Below, in pieces: positions 27,571 to 37,264 of a DNA stretch of 64,000 nucleotides. The translations under genes were made by a program, and so were the position numbers. This DNA is from Amphritea sp. GTDB lineage: Bacteria > Pseudomonadota > Gammaproteobacteria > Pseudomonadales > Balneatricaceae. The stretch is from contig NZ_JADGEW010000016.1 in the NCBI RefSeq assembly GCF_016744155.1, positions 30,515 to 94,514 on the forward strand, read 5' to 3'. How positions within the stretch are numbered: the first letter of the stretch is position 1; the number at the start of each line of letters is the position of its first letter. The notes under the pieces were generated by a model. That model saw nothing but the letters and a program-made list of their open reading frames with translations. It searched no databases and was not told the DNA's origin.

Positions 27571-28221
27571 ATGGATATGGATCTGAGTCTTTTACAAACA
27601 CGTGTGATTGCTTGTCTTATAGAAAAAGAGGTCACAACCCCGGATCAATACCCGTTAACCCTTAACTCCCTGACAACAGCCTGCAATCAGAAGAGTAACC
27701 GAGAGCCGGTCATGAGCCTGTCTGATACTGAGGTGCAGGAAGTTCTCGATGAACTGACTAAAAAGCATATGATTCGCCAAGAGGGTAGTTTTGGTAGCCG
27801 GGTACCAAAGTTTAAACATCGATTTTGTAATACCGAATTCTCCGAGCTGAAATTGAGCGAGCAGGAGTTAGCGATCGTGTGTACTCTGTTTCTGCGTGGC
27901 CCGCAGACCCCTGGAGAGTTGCGCAGCCGCACCAATCGTTTATGCAGTTTTAGCGATGTCCATGAGACGGAAGCGGTGCTACAGAAAATGAGTGAACGGG
28001 AAGAGTTTCCGCTGGTGGTGCGTATGCCCCGGGAGCCCGGTAAGCGGGAATCTCGTTATGCTCATCTCTTTAGCGGTGAAGTGGAAGCGGCTGATCCGTC
28101 TGAGTATAGCCCGCCTGTCGTGCGTGCCAGTGCCAGCAGTGATGCGATTGCAGCATTGGAGCACCGAGTCACTGAACTAGAAAAAATCATAGCTGATTTA
28201 CAGGAAAAACTGGGCGAATAA
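27571..28221 (+). CDS. YceH family protein (DUF480)
   Basis: 216 residues, two winged-helix-like halves typical of DUF480 (LLQTRVIACLIEKEVTTPDQYPL, shown in part as RVIACLIEKEVTTPD; LRGPQTPGELRSRT), and a C-terminal coiled coil (about 185-215). The family is widespread in gammaproteobacteria and its molecular role is unknown. Two in-frame ATGs (27571 and 27577) are equally plausible starts. Confidence 0.9.
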   Translation: MDMDLSLLQTRVIACLIEKEVTTPDQYPLTLNSLTTACNQKSNREPVMSLSDTEVQEVLDELTKKHMIRQEGSFGSRVPKFKHRFCNTEFSELKLSEQELAIVCTLFLRGPQTPGELRSRTNRLCSFSDVHETEAVLQKMSEREEFPLVVRMPREPGKRESRYAHLFSGEVEAADPSEYSPPVVRASASSDAIAALEHRVTELEKIIADLQEKLGE

Positions 28222-28297
28222 AGGCCTTTTCATAATAGACAAGCAGATCACCTCAGTGTCAGACTGCGTTCAGCCTGTTTGATACTGAGGAATACAT

Positions 28298-28990
28298 ATG
28301 TCTGCTCGAAGTCTGGATTTCTACTTTGATTATATCTCGCCTTATGCCTATTTCAGCTGGCGTAAAATTCATGAGCTCTGCGGTCGCTATGATATTGTCC
28401 TGAATGCCCATCCAGTGGTGTTTGGTAAACTGTTAGATCACTGGGGGCAGCTGGGTCCGGCTGAAGTCCGGCCAAAGAAAGCTGCGCTATATAAATACTG
28501 TGATCGCTACGCCAAATTGCACGGTTTTGAATTTAATCCTCCGGCCTGTCATCCCTATAACCCCTTACCGGCTTTGCGTTTGTCATTACCCGAGGTGAGC
28601 GGTACAGAACAGCACCGCGTTATCAGTGCAATTTTTGAAGCAGGCTGGTCGAAAGGGGCTGACCTGGCATGCCGGAATACACTGGTCGGTATTCTGGATA
28701 ACCTGCAGTTAGATAGCGCAGCGCTGATGGCTTCTATCGAAGCACCAGAGACTAAAGCCAAGCTGCAACAGGAAACTGCAACGGCAATCAGCCGTGATGT
28801 ATTTGGTGTGCCGACATTTATCATTGATGATGAATTGTTCTGGGGTAATGATCAGCTGGAACATCTCGAACTCTTTCTGCAGGGTAACGATCCACTCGAT
28901 ACGGAGCGAGTTGAAAAAATGCTTGCCCGGCACCGGGGCATAGATCGTAAATCCTTTGTACAACGTCAGGCTGAAGGGAATCAGAAATAG
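28298..28990 (+). CDS. DsbA-family 2-hydroxychromene-2-carboxylate isomerase-like protein
   Basis: 230 residues with a thioredoxin fold of the kappa-GST/HCCA-isomerase type: FDYISPYAYF at the active-site position with Ser in place of Cys, and the cis-Pro motif GVPTF near 170. Such enzymes use glutathione for isomerisation; the true substrate is not shown by context. GAGG lies eight bases before the ATG. Confidence 0.85.
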   Translation: MSARSLDFYFDYISPYAYFSWRKIHELCGRYDIVLNAHPVVFGKLLDHWGQLGPAEVRPKKAALYKYCDRYAKLHGFEFNPPACHPYNPLPALRLSLPEVSGTEQHRVISAIFEAGWSKGADLACRNTLVGILDNLQLDSAALMASIEAPETKAKLQQETATAISRDVFGVPTFIIDDELFWGNDQLEHLELFLQGNDPLDTERVEKMLARHRGIDRKSFVQRQAEGNQK

Positions 28991-29023
28991 TTTGGCTGAT
29001 GGGCTATACGCTCAGATGATAAT

Positions 29024-29968
29024 TTACAGTGAAACCTGTTTTTGACTTGATTGATTTCTGATAGGGCTGACAGACTTATCAGCTATTTTTTGTTGGTTTG
29101 TAGATGCATGTCGAAAACATTCTGAAACCCTTTTCAGGATCGGCGCATCAATGCCAGGTGAGCTGATCATATTCATGCGCATGACCAGATTGCTGTGCAG
29201 TATATTGGCAGGTAACGTTCGTGTCTTATTACTGAGTAAGAGTGACTCTGGCAACAGGGATATGGCAAAGCCTTCTTCTACCGCGGTGGCGACATTGTCT
29301 AAGACCGGGCTACCAAACACTATCCGATAGGGTTGGCCTGATGTTTTTAGTTGTGCCAGACAAAGATCTCGCACAATGCAGTTATCTTCATACATAGCTA
29401 TGGGCAGCGGTGATTGTTCTTCTAGCCTGGCACTGTTGGGTGCCACCCAGAATAACCTTTCGCTCCAGAGCAGAGTCTCATCAGAAGGTTCAGATTCTCC
29501 TGCAACAATGGCGATATCCAGTTCACCGGCAGAGATTAGCTTCCTGAGGTTGCGACTGCGATCACAGATAATACGGGCTTCGAGGTTAGGTAGTTCCGCA
29601 GCGAGTATTGGCATGAAAAAGCTCAGAAAATTCTGGGCATAATCGGTCGGAATTCCAAAGCTAAGCTTTCCTGCCAGGTCTGTATCACTGAGTGCAGCCA
29701 GGGCTGCACTGCTGAGTTTTAGTAGCTGTTCACTGTAACTGAGCAGGGTCTGGCCCGCTTCAGTCAGACGGATGCCTCGATTGCTCCGCTCAAGTAGACA
29801 GTTACCGGTGAGTTCTTCCAGTCTTTTGATTTGCATACTGACCGCTCCCTGGGAGCGATATACTTTCAGTGCAGCTTTTTTTAGCTCTCCGGTACGGGCC
29901 ACCATGACAAAGGTGCGTAGCAGTTCAAGGTCGAGTATCTGTTCCAAAACGGGCTCCGTAAATATCAT
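29024..29968 (-). CDS. LysR-family transcriptional regulator
   Basis: About 314 residues with an N-terminal winged helix (LLRTFVMVARTGELKKAA, SQGAVSMQIKRLEE) and a periplasmic-binding-like effector domain. ATG at 29968 is preferred over TTG at 29983. It is divergent from the dehydrogenase/epimerase pair at 30134, its likely target. Effector unknown. Confidence 0.88.
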   Translation of the reverse strand: MIFTEPVLEQILDLELLRTFVMVARTGELKKAALKVYRSQGAVSMQIKRLEELTGNCLLERSNRGIRLTEAGQTLLSYSEQLLKLSSAALAALSDTDLAGKLSFGIPTDYAQNFLSFFMPILAAELPNLEARIICDRSRNLRKLISAGELDIAIVAGESEPSDETLLWSERLFWVAPNSARLEEQSPLPIAMYEDNCIVRDLCLAQLKTSGQPYRIVFGSPVLDNVATAVEEGFAISLLPESLLLSNKTRTLPANILHSNLVMRMNMISSPGIDAPILKRVSECFRHASTNQQKIADKSVSPIRNQSSQKQVSL

Positions 29969-30133
29969 GAACCGATTTAGCAAAACTGAATCGATGGTTA
30001 ATTAATATTCGTTTGCCTGAAGTATGCCTTTTTTTTAATCTAACAGGCAAGTACCCGGTTGCTGTCTTTAAACTACTATCAGATAACCGGGATCAATTGT
30101 CGGGGAACTCCCTTCCAAGCTATGGAGCGTCGT

Positions 30134-31240
30134 ATGTCTGTTTCTGAAACACTAAAGCAAATGTCAGGGGTGATTCTCACCGGTCATGGTGGCCTGGAGA
30201 TGTTGCAGTATAAAACTGATCTGCCGGTGCCTGAGCCAAAAGAAGATGAGGTATTAATCAGGGTTGGCGCCAGTGCGGTCAATAATACTGATATCAATAC
30301 CCGGATCGGTTGGTATTCCAAGAAAGTGACGGAAGACACTAATGCCGGTGCAACAGTTGGCTTTGGTTCAAAGGTTGATGACGATGCTAGCTGGTCTGGA
30401 GCACCATTGCAGCTACCCCGTATTCAGGGCGCAGACTGCTGCGGTGAGATAGTTGCTGTAGGTGAAAAAGTCAGCGCTGACCGGGTGGGAGAACGAATAC
30501 TAGTAAGGCCTATGCAGGAAGCATTTGGCAGTGTAAGAAAGTACGAATGCAGCACTTACGGCTCAGAATGTGATGGTGGTTTTGCCCAATACACGATCGC
30601 CCGTAGTAACGAGGTACTGAAAGTTGAGAGTGATCTTACTGATGCGCAGCTGGCTTCATTTCCCTGCGCATACTCTACCGCCGAGAATATGATTGATCGC
30701 GTTAATGTTCAGGCCGGAGAAACGGTTCTGATTACGGGAGCATCAGGTGGTGTGGGGTCAGCTGCTATTCAGTTGGTGAAACGACGGGGTGCAAAGGTTA
30801 TCGCAGTCTGTGGTGAAGAAAAGATGCAACAGATTAGCGAATTGGGAGCTGACCAGGTAATTCCGCGAGGCAAAAACCTGCTATCTGAGTTGGGATCTGA
30901 TGCTGTGGATGTGGTCATCGATCTGGTTGCTGGGGAGCAGTGGCCGCAACTCCCGGACCTGTTATGCCGTGGTGGTCGCTATACCGTTGCCGGTGCTATT
31001 GGGGGGCCGTTGGTCGAGATGGATGTGCGGACTCTGTACCTGAAAGATCTGAGTTTTTTCGGCTGCACGCATCAATCTCGCCATATCTTTGAGAATCTGA
31101 TTGGCTATATCGAACGGGGAGAGATTCAACCATTGGTGTCACAAGTATTTCCTCTGTGCGAAATCGGTGAAGCACAGCAGGTATTTATGGCTAAGAAATT
31201 TATCGGCAAGTTGGTATTGCTGCCGCCGAAGGACAAGTAA
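30134..31240 (+). CDS. medium-chain (quinone oxidoreductase-like) dehydrogenase
   Basis: 368 residues of the MDR superfamily with a GroES-like N-domain and a nucleotide site GASGGVGSAAIQL (about 205-217). Catalytic-zinc residues are not clearly retained, although a DCCGE segment is present, so it may be a zinc-independent NADPH-type reductase. ATG at 30134 has TGGAG six bases upstream. It is one base from the HpbD-like gene and co-transcribed with it; its step in betaine use is not obvious. Confidence 0.85.
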   Translation: MSVSETLKQMSGVILTGHGGLEMLQYKTDLPVPEPKEDEVLIRVGASAVNNTDINTRIGWYSKKVTEDTNAGATVGFGSKVDDDASWSGAPLQLPRIQGADCCGEIVAVGEKVSADRVGERILVRPMQEAFGSVRKYECSTYGSECDGGFAQYTIARSNEVLKVESDLTDAQLASFPCAYSTAENMIDRVNVQAGETVLITGASGGVGSAAIQLVKRRGAKVIAVCGEEKMQQISELGADQVIPRGKNLLSELGSDAVDVVIDLVAGEQWPQLPDLLCRGGRYTVAGAIGGPLVEMDVRTLYLKDLSFFGCTHQSRHIFENLIGYIERGEIQPLVSQVFPLCEIGEAQQVFMAKKFIGKLVLLPPKDK

Positions 31241-31241
31241 T

Positions 31242-32348
31242 ATGAGAATTGTAGAAATTTCAATATTTCACCGGTCGCTGCCAATTAATGGAGAGCCTTA
31301 CCGTATGGCTCTGCAGGAGCTGACCAGCCTTGATTCAACCCTGGTCAGGATCACAACCGATACCGGCGTCACTGGTTTTGGCGAGTTTTGTCCGCTAGGG
31401 TCGGCTTATCAGCCCCAGCATATGCTAGGGGGCAGGGCGGCTCTGGAGGAGATCTGCCCCTATCTGATTGGCTTAAACCCGCTTTTAATTGATCGTGCTT
31501 ACGATGTAATGAATCAGGCCCTGTGCGGTAGTCTTTACGCAAAGTCTGCGATCGATATGGCGCTTTGGGATATTGCCGGTAAAGTTTACGGGGCAAGGAT
31601 TTGTGATCTTCTGGGTGGGGCTGTTAGGGAACAGGTACCCTCTTATTATGCCATCGGTCTGACTTCACCTGAAAAGGCTGTCGAGATCGCGCGACAGAAG
31701 CAGGCACAGGGCTTTCGACGTTTGCAACTTAAAGTTGGTGGGCGGGAGCTGGAAGAAGATATCGCCACGGTACGTAAAGTGTCTGAGGTGTTGGGAAATG
31801 GGACAGTGCTGGCGGTTGATGCTAATCGTGGTTTGTTACCGCGGGATGCCATTCAGCTTTCCCATGCATGCCGGGAGCAGCGTTTTGTCTTGGAACAACC
31901 TTGTCAGACTTACGAGCAATGTCTGGCTGTACGACAGCATATCAATCATCCGCTCTATCTGGACGAAGTGATTGTCGACCTGAATACGCTGCTGAGGGCG
32001 ATCAGTGATAATGCCGCGGACGGTTTCGGCATGAAACAGAGTCGGGTTGGTGGTATCAGTCAGATGCGTACTATCCGTGATGTGTGTGCGTCGGCCGGCT
32101 TGCCAATGACCTCGGATGATAGCTGGGGTGGTGATCTGGTTGCATCCGCCTGCCTGCAGCTGGGTGCAACAATGCAGCCGAACTTATGCGATGGTGTGTG
32201 GATTGCTGCCCCCTATATAGATGGTCACTATGATCAGGATAATGGGATATCAATTGAGCAGGGCCAATTGAGCTTACCCGCAGGTCCAGGGCTAGGTATT
32301 GAACCCGGAATAGGGGTCGATGAAACGGCTCTGATCAGCTTTGGTTAA
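31242..32348 (+). CDS. hpbD: enolase-superfamily epimerase, hydroxyproline/proline betaine type (HpbD-like)
   Basis: 368 residues. Catalytic lysines are Lys164 (LQLKVGG) and Lys265 (GFGMKQSRVGG); metal ligands are Asp193 (VDANRG), Glu218 (LEQPC) and Asp241 (YLDE). The segments LEQPC, GFGMKxSRxGG and SDDSWGGDLV match what I recall of 4-hydroxyproline-betaine 2-epimerase HpbD. The close relative cis-3-hydroxy-L-proline dehydratase shares these residues, so either activity is possible. The surrounding betaine transporter and Rieske demethylase favour betaine epimerisation. ATG at 31242 follows the dehydrogenase stop by one base. Confidence 0.75.
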   Translation: MRIVEISIFHRSLPINGEPYRMALQELTSLDSTLVRITTDTGVTGFGEFCPLGSAYQPQHMLGGRAALEEICPYLIGLNPLLIDRAYDVMNQALCGSLYAKSAIDMALWDIAGKVYGARICDLLGGAVREQVPSYYAIGLTSPEKAVEIARQKQAQGFRRLQLKVGGRELEEDIATVRKVSEVLGNGTVLAVDANRGLLPRDAIQLSHACREQRFVLEQPCQTYEQCLAVRQHINHPLYLDEVIVDLNTLLRAISDNAADGFGMKQSRVGGISQMRTIRDVCASAGLPMTSDDSWGGDLVASACLQLGATMQPNLCDGVWIAAPYIDGHYDQDNGISIEQGQLSLPAGPGLGIEPGIGVDETALISFG

Positions 32349-32376
32349 AGAATTTTGCAATGGTCAGAAGTGCATT

Positions 32377-32407
32377 ACCCCGATCGGTTTGTTATACCGG
32401 TCGGGGT
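32377..32407. terminator. hairpin in convergent gap, possible terminator
   Basis: ACCCCGATCGG and CCGGTCGGGGT pair with one or two mismatches between hpbD-like and the convergent oxygenase gene; only a weak T run follows (GTCTGTTTT). A second AACCGGT/ACCGGTT pair lies at 32447-32476. Confidence 0.45.
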
Positions 32408-32574
32408 GAGTCTGTTTTAATCTTGGTATAACAACTGTCGATAGAAAACCGGTAGCGAAACAAGTTCACACCGGTTCTCTTCTTCGGAGCCAGTAAAACG
32501 CCAGCCGGTAGTTATTAGGCTTATATTACTGTCTGATCAGCCCGATGTTTTAAACCCGAGCTTGGTGCACCTAC

Positions 32575-33564
32575 TTAATTAGTCAGGTGCGCATAGCTGT
32601 CGACGAAGCGCTTATATTTATGCTGGCCGCAGGTGTAAGACTCATATTTTGGCGGGTTATCGATATCCTGACAGGTAGGCACTACACTCACCTCAGCATT
32701 GAAATCAAGATCAATAAAGAAGGGAACTGAGTAACGTTTTTTACCACTGGTATTTATTACCCGGTGTACAGTTGAAATGTAACGGTCGTTGGTGAATGTC
32801 TGTACCAGATCACCGATATTGACAATAAAAGTATCTTCTACCGGTGGTGCGCTGACCCATTCGCCGTCACGGTTCTGTACTTGCAGGCCGCCAACAGAGT
32901 CCTGGGACAGGATGGTCAGAAAACCATAGTCGGTGTGTGCACCAATACCTATCTCTTCCAGTGTGATATTACCCTCCTGCGGCGGGTAATGTAGCAGGCG
33001 CTGAATAGTGATCGGCTTTTGCTGTAACTTCTTAAAGTAGTCCGCGGGTAACCCCAGACTAAGAGCGATGGCACTGATCAGCTTACGGGACAATGTCATC
33101 ATCGCATCATGATATTGCTCGAAAGTTGCTTTAAAAGCCGATGGACTTTCAGGCATCTGGTTCGGGCCGAAGAAAGGGGAAACGGTTGTTTCATTAAGAC
33201 CAAAATCGAAACACTCTTTAAAATCACGAGTGTTTTCCGGATCTACATTTTCACCGTACATCGGAATATAACCGCGCAGTGTCTGCCCTGAATTAATGAT
33301 ATTGAGTTGTTGCTTCTGTTCTAGCGGCAGATTAAAAAAAGCTTCGGCTTGAGCATAAGCGTTTTTGATCAGCTGCTTATCGACACCGTGATTCTTGATA
33401 TATAGAAAACCGATATTTTCACAGACATAGCCGATCTCTGCGGCAACCTTCATTGGATCGCTGCCATCGATTAATGCAGCGACGTCAATAATTGGAATTT
33501 CACTGAATGAGGTTGGTTTACTTTCAAGGCGACAATCAAGCTGGTTAGCGGAAGCGATAGACAC
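32575..33564 (-). CDS. 2-oxoglutarate/Fe(II) oxygenase, isopenicillin N synthase family
   Basis: 329 residues with the facial triad His210, Asp212 (GAHTDYG) and His267 (STVHRV), and Arg277-x-Ser279 for 2-oxoglutarate. The fold family includes flavonoid and gibberellin oxidases and bacterial IPNS-like hydroxylases. It lies between the epimerase and two GbdR-like regulators, so hydroxylation or demethylation of a betaine or amino acid is a fair guess, but the substrate cannot be read from sequence. Confidence 0.85.
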   Translation of the reverse strand: MSIASANQLDCRLESKPTSFSEIPIIDVAALIDGSDPMKVAAEIGYVCENIGFLYIKNHGVDKQLIKNAYAQAEAFFNLPLEQKQQLNIINSGQTLRGYIPMYGENVDPENTRDFKECFDFGLNETTVSPFFGPNQMPESPSAFKATFEQYHDAMMTLSRKLISAIALSLGLPADYFKKLQQKPITIQRLLHYPPQEGNITLEEIGIGAHTDYGFLTILSQDSVGGLQVQNRDGEWVSAPPVEDTFIVNIGDLVQTFTNDRYISTVHRVINTSGKKRYSVPFFIDLDFNAEVSVVPTCQDIDNPPKYESYTCGQHKYKRFVDSYAHLTN

Positions 33565-33653
33565 TGTGTAATACCTGCGAATTGTTGTTTTTATATGTGT
33601 TCAGTGTCGCTGAAGGGGTGGTTGCACATATATAACAAAAGCGAAGAACAGTG

Positions 33654-34655
33654 TTACTTAAACGATGAATTTGCCTGGCGTAGTTCGGAGGGGCGATGGT
33701 TAAACTGTTCACGGAAACATTTACTAAAATGGCTTTGTGAACTGAAGCCTGTCGCCTGGGCAATGTTCGCGATACTTAGATGAGTTTCTTCGATCATCTT
33801 CCAGGCATGTTGCAAGCGTAAGCGCAGGTAATAGCGTCCTGGACTGGCTTGTTCGTATTTCTGAAAAACTGTTTCCAAATTGCGTTGGGTAGTGCCTATT
33901 TTTCCGGCAAGAGTGGAGATTGAGTAGGGGGCACTGATATGCTTTTCCATCAGTTCGACGGCGGCTCCCAGACAGGCGGACTTCATACGCAGGGTCAGGT
34001 AGCGGCGAGTGGTCTGTATCTCTTCGCTGCTACGGATCCGTTCCTGCAGGAACTGCTGGGAAACATGGTGGGCAAAGTCTCGGCCGTGATCCTGACCTAT
34101 CAGGTAAAGTAGCATATCCAATGTAGCGGTACCGCCAGCACTGGTTAGCAGGTTTTCCGTGACGGTATAGAGGTTCTCTTGCAAGGTGATATTCGGATAC
34201 AGTTCGGCAAAGGTACTGCAATACTCAGGTACCAGAGTGCAGCTTTTGTCTTGCAACAGACCGGCTTTAGCCAGAATAAAACTGCCACAGCTCAAGGCTG
34301 CAATCCGACCTTTACGACGGGTAATATTGCGTAACAGAGTAAAGAGTTGCGGGTTATTGTAATTAGCAACATTCCGATAACCACAGACGAAAACTAGATC
34401 ACTATGTTGGCAGGAAACGAGGCTGCCACTGGTTTCGATTGGAACGTTATTAGAGCTTTTAATTGAGTTGCCGGTATCGACTGGTTCGGCATGACAGATT
34501 TGATACTGATAAATTTCAGAATCGTTAAGCAGATTTGCCACACTGAGAGCTTCTATTGCCAGGGAGAAAGAAGTCAGGGCAAAGCCGGGTAACAGGATAA
34601 AGCTAACCTGCACAACTTTTTTCTTTGATGCATTCTGTGCCGGTGTCTGAGTCAT
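33654..34655 (-). CDS. GlxA/GbdR-like AraC-family regulator 1
   Basis: 333 residues: an N-terminal DJ-1/PfpI (GATase1-like) ligand domain (FILLPGFALTSFSLAIEAL, shown in part as LLPGFALTSFSLAIE; ALSCGSFILAKAG with the nucleophile-elbow Cys) and a C-terminal AraC HTH pair (about 230-325; ISTLAGKIGTTQRNLETVF, given in part). GbdR, the glycine-betaine activator of pseudomonads, and carnitine regulator CdhR share this form. It is followed at 34708 by a second such regulator in the same orientation. Likely targets are the transporter and Rieske genes nearby. Confidence 0.87.
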   Translation of the reverse strand: MTQTPAQNASKKKVVQVSFILLPGFALTSFSLAIEALSVANLLNDSEIYQYQICHAEPVDTGNSIKSSNNVPIETSGSLVSCQHSDLVFVCGYRNVANYNNPQLFTLLRNITRRKGRIAALSCGSFILAKAGLLQDKSCTLVPEYCSTFAELYPNITLQENLYTVTENLLTSAGGTATLDMLLYLIGQDHGRDFAHHVSQQFLQERIRSSEEIQTTRRYLTLRMKSACLGAAVELMEKHISAPYSISTLAGKIGTTQRNLETVFQKYEQASPGRYYLRLRLQHAWKMIEETHLSIANIAQATGFSSQSHFSKCFREQFNHRPSELRQANSSFK

Positions 34656-34707
34656 ATTATTTCATCTTTGCAGTTTGTGCGGGTATTGAATAGTTCTTGT
34701 ATTGGTT

Positions 34708-35745
34708 TCAGCTATTGGACTGTTGTCGGGATTCACTGGGAGAAACGCCAAAGAATTTCTTAAAACAGTGGCAAAAATGGCTGGTACTCAGAAAACCGCA
34801 GGCCACTGAAATATTGATAATTGAGTCATTGCTTTGCTGTAATAAGCGCCGGGCATAGGTTATGCGTAATTCAAGGTAATAGCGACACGGAGTAGAGTCT
34901 AAATATGTCTGAAACATACGTTCTATCTGTCGACGGGACATAGAGACAAAAGCGGCCAGTTCATCCAAGTGTAGAGGTTCCTCAAAATTAGACCGCATCA
35001 GTTCTAACAAGTGACGCAATGCTTTGGGGAATGCAGGATTGTCGCCTGGCTGGAAAAGCATGAGCTCGCCGTTTTCAGCAACCCGGTCACAACTGAGTAT
35101 TTCTCGTATGCCACTTACAAGGTCTTTACCCTGTGCCTGCTCAATAAGTTTTAACATCATTTGCAGAGCGCTGGCAGGGGTGGCGCAGCTAACACGCTTA
35201 TCTTCAATAACCAGAGCATTAGCCGACAGTGTTACCTGGCTAAAGTGTTCCTGCATCACCGCGTGATTATCCGGATGAGCTGCACAACCAAAGCCATTGA
35301 GTAGACCCGCATGGGCCAGGTGAATTGCACCGTTCCAAATGCCGCCGAGTGTCAGACCTTGTTTATCTGCTGCTCGAAGTGTGTCTGACAACGGAGGGAG
35401 TTCATCGAGTGAGGATCTGAAACCGCCACAGATGATTAAAATATCCAGGGCGTCTTCTCCCTCCAATGGTATTTGATCGAGAGTAATGTTAGCGGATACT
35501 TCTATGCCCAGGTCACTTGTTACCGGGTTTGATGCATGACTGATGGTCTGGTGTGAATAGAGTTCAGTTGAGCTAACCAGATTGGCCGTGACTAAAGCAT
35601 CGACCGCGGCGGTAAACGCTTGCATCGAAAAGTGGTCATTCAGAATAAATCCCACTCGTAATAGCTTGCTGGGTGCTCCAAGCATCTGCAAACTGGCAGG
35701 CTCAGAAGTAAAGTCGGAATGGTGTTTATATTGCGTGATATTCAT
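34708..35745 (-). CDS. GlxA/GbdR-like AraC-family regulator 2
   Basis: 345 residues with the same architecture as its neighbour: a DJ-1/PfpI-like N-domain in which the Cys position reads GGIWNGAIHLAHAG, so the elbow Cys is lost, and an AraC HTH C-domain (HLDELAAFVSMSRRQIERM, then IINISVACGFLSTSHF). ATG at 35745 with CGAGG six bases upstream is chosen over TTG at 35778. Two diverged paralogues side by side suggest responses to two related betaines. Confidence 0.87.
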   Translation of the reverse strand: MNITQYKHHSDFTSEPASLQMLGAPSKLLRVGFILNDHFSMQAFTAAVDALVTANLVSSTELYSHQTISHASNPVTSDLGIEVSANITLDQIPLEGEDALDILIICGGFRSSLDELPPLSDTLRAADKQGLTLGGIWNGAIHLAHAGLLNGFGCAAHPDNHAVMQEHFSQVTLSANALVIEDKRVSCATPASALQMMLKLIEQAQGKDLVSGIREILSCDRVAENGELMLFQPGDNPAFPKALRHLLELMRSNFEEPLHLDELAAFVSMSRRQIERMFQTYLDSTPCRYYLELRITYARRLLQQSNDSIINISVACGFLSTSHFCHCFKKFFGVSPSESRQQSNS

Positions 35746-35894
35746 CGTTATACCTCGGACCCATTGGGCAGTTAGCAAGCCTGGTGATTAAACATTTTCA
35801 AGTCACACTGCCTAAAACGAAGCGGTTGAAGGCAGTGCTATTTTTCGAAATAAAACATACTAATATTGCTGTGAAACAGGCCTTAAAAAGACTG

Positions 35895-37229
35895 TCAGGG
35901 ATTCATTAACTGATTAAACAGCTGGTTACAGTCGTTAGCGTGTTCCAGGTCGTCGACAGCGCTGATGATCTCTGAGATTCGCTGCTCACTGAAATTAACA
36001 GACGCGAGCAAACGGAACTTAGCTCTGAACTCCACTTGGGTCATCGCTGTTTCAGGGTCGCCTTTAGCCTGCGTAACCGGGCTGGTCAGGCTCGTCCCGT
36101 CTTTTAGCTGGATGGTTACCCGTGACAAGATTTCCTGTGGGAATCGAACTGACAGATCATCAGCTTCAGTAATCTCAATCAAACGACTGACCTGAAGAAT
36201 ATCTTCAGCCTGGATTGCCTCGCCGGTTACTTCGTTAGGGCCGACCTGTCCGCGACTGATCAGTGCGGCTAATGGAAATGCCAGACCATACTGAGCTTCG
36301 TCGGCATTCGCCGGGAAGTGTCCCTGCAGGCGCATCGATTCATGAAAAGTTTCGACCTTAACGGCTTCAGTATTAGCGGCTGTGATTTTCGGATATTGCG
36401 CCATCATTGCTGTGACCGCCGTCAGTGCTGGCTGAGCCCAGCGGCACACCGGCCAGGGCTTGAAATACTGAGCATCAATCTCCCAGCGAGAACCGAGATC
36501 GTTCCAGCAATGGCTGATATTATCCCCAGCGACTGTTTCTGCGGGGGCTCCTGTTATACCTGCCTGCGCCATTAGCAACGCATTGACTCCGGCATAGGCG
36601 CCGGCACCGTGTGCATCACGCAACATAGAGGGGAAGTCGACCAGCCGCATCATCGGACAGCGGGGGCCAAAATATTCAGCAATGCCTAGAGCGTGCAGAA
36701 ACTGCTCTTCATTCATCCTTAGCAGACGGGCCCCACCACAGACGACGCCTAACCCTGAAAAAGCTCCTGAGGCGTGGTATTCGGCTGCGGTATCCATCAA
36801 TGCAACACCGGCTCGCAGCCCTGTTTCATAGGCGACGGTGACAGCACTCAGGAATTCCTCACCACTGATATCACGCCCCTGATCACGACAAGCATCAGCG
36901 AGTGCTAAAAGGGCTGGTACTACAGTCGCGCCTGCGTGGCCTTTAGAGGTGAAATGACCTTCATGGGCATCCAGACTGTCGGCGCTGAAGCCTCCGGCCC
37001 AGGCAGCTCCCATCGGGTTAACTTCACGGCCATCAAACAGCAGCCGGCAGCTCATACTCGACGCTGCGTAATGATCGGCAGCATAGTTACGGATGTTTTC
37101 AGTGGTCTGGTTGTTTTTGGCGCCAGCAAGTACACCGATAATATCCAATAATGAAGTACTGACCAGATAACGAGTATGTTGCGGTACATCGTTGAAGCGT
37201 AGATTTTGTACAAAGTTATATAGAGACAT
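35895..37229 (-). CDS. MmgE/PrpD family protein
   Basis: 444 residues of the 2-methylcitrate dehydratase/IDS-epimerase superfamily (DSLDAHEGHFTSKGHAGATV is the recognisable block, here 20 residues). Members dehydrate or epimerise hydroxy acids; only PrpD and a few others are characterised. It follows proX behind a terminator, so it may be expressed by read-through of the betaine transporter operon. ATG at 37229 is preferred to a GTG at 37259. No propionate genes are near, so a role in betaine or imino-acid breakdown is more likely than methylcitrate. Confidence 0.85.
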   Translation of the reverse strand: MSLYNFVQNLRFNDVPQHTRYLVSTSLLDIIGVLAGAKNNQTTENIRNYAADHYAASSMSCRLLFDGREVNPMGAAWAGGFSADSLDAHEGHFTSKGHAGATVVPALLALADACRDQGRDISGEEFLSAVTVAYETGLRAGVALMDTAAEYHASGAFSGLGVVCGGARLLRMNEEQFLHALGIAEYFGPRCPMMRLVDFPSMLRDAHGAGAYAGVNALLMAQAGITGAPAETVAGDNISHCWNDLGSRWEIDAQYFKPWPVCRWAQPALTAVTAMMAQYPKITAANTEAVKVETFHESMRLQGHFPANADEAQYGLAFPLAALISRGQVGPNEVTGEAIQAEDILQVSRLIEITEADDLSVRFPQEILSRVTIQLKDGTSLTSPVTQAKGDPETAMTQVEFRAKFRLLASVNFSEQRISEIISAVDDLEHANDCNQLFNQLMNP

Positions 37230-37264
37230 CGTTTGTTCCGATATGTCAGAAGAAAACACAGAGA

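Noticed and set aside
31242..32348. Naming the enolase-superfamily protein cis-3-hydroxy-L-proline dehydratase
   Set aside because: It is possible, since the catalytic lysines are the same, but betaine transporter and Rieske genes nearby make the betaine epimerase reading more likely; kept as the alternative.
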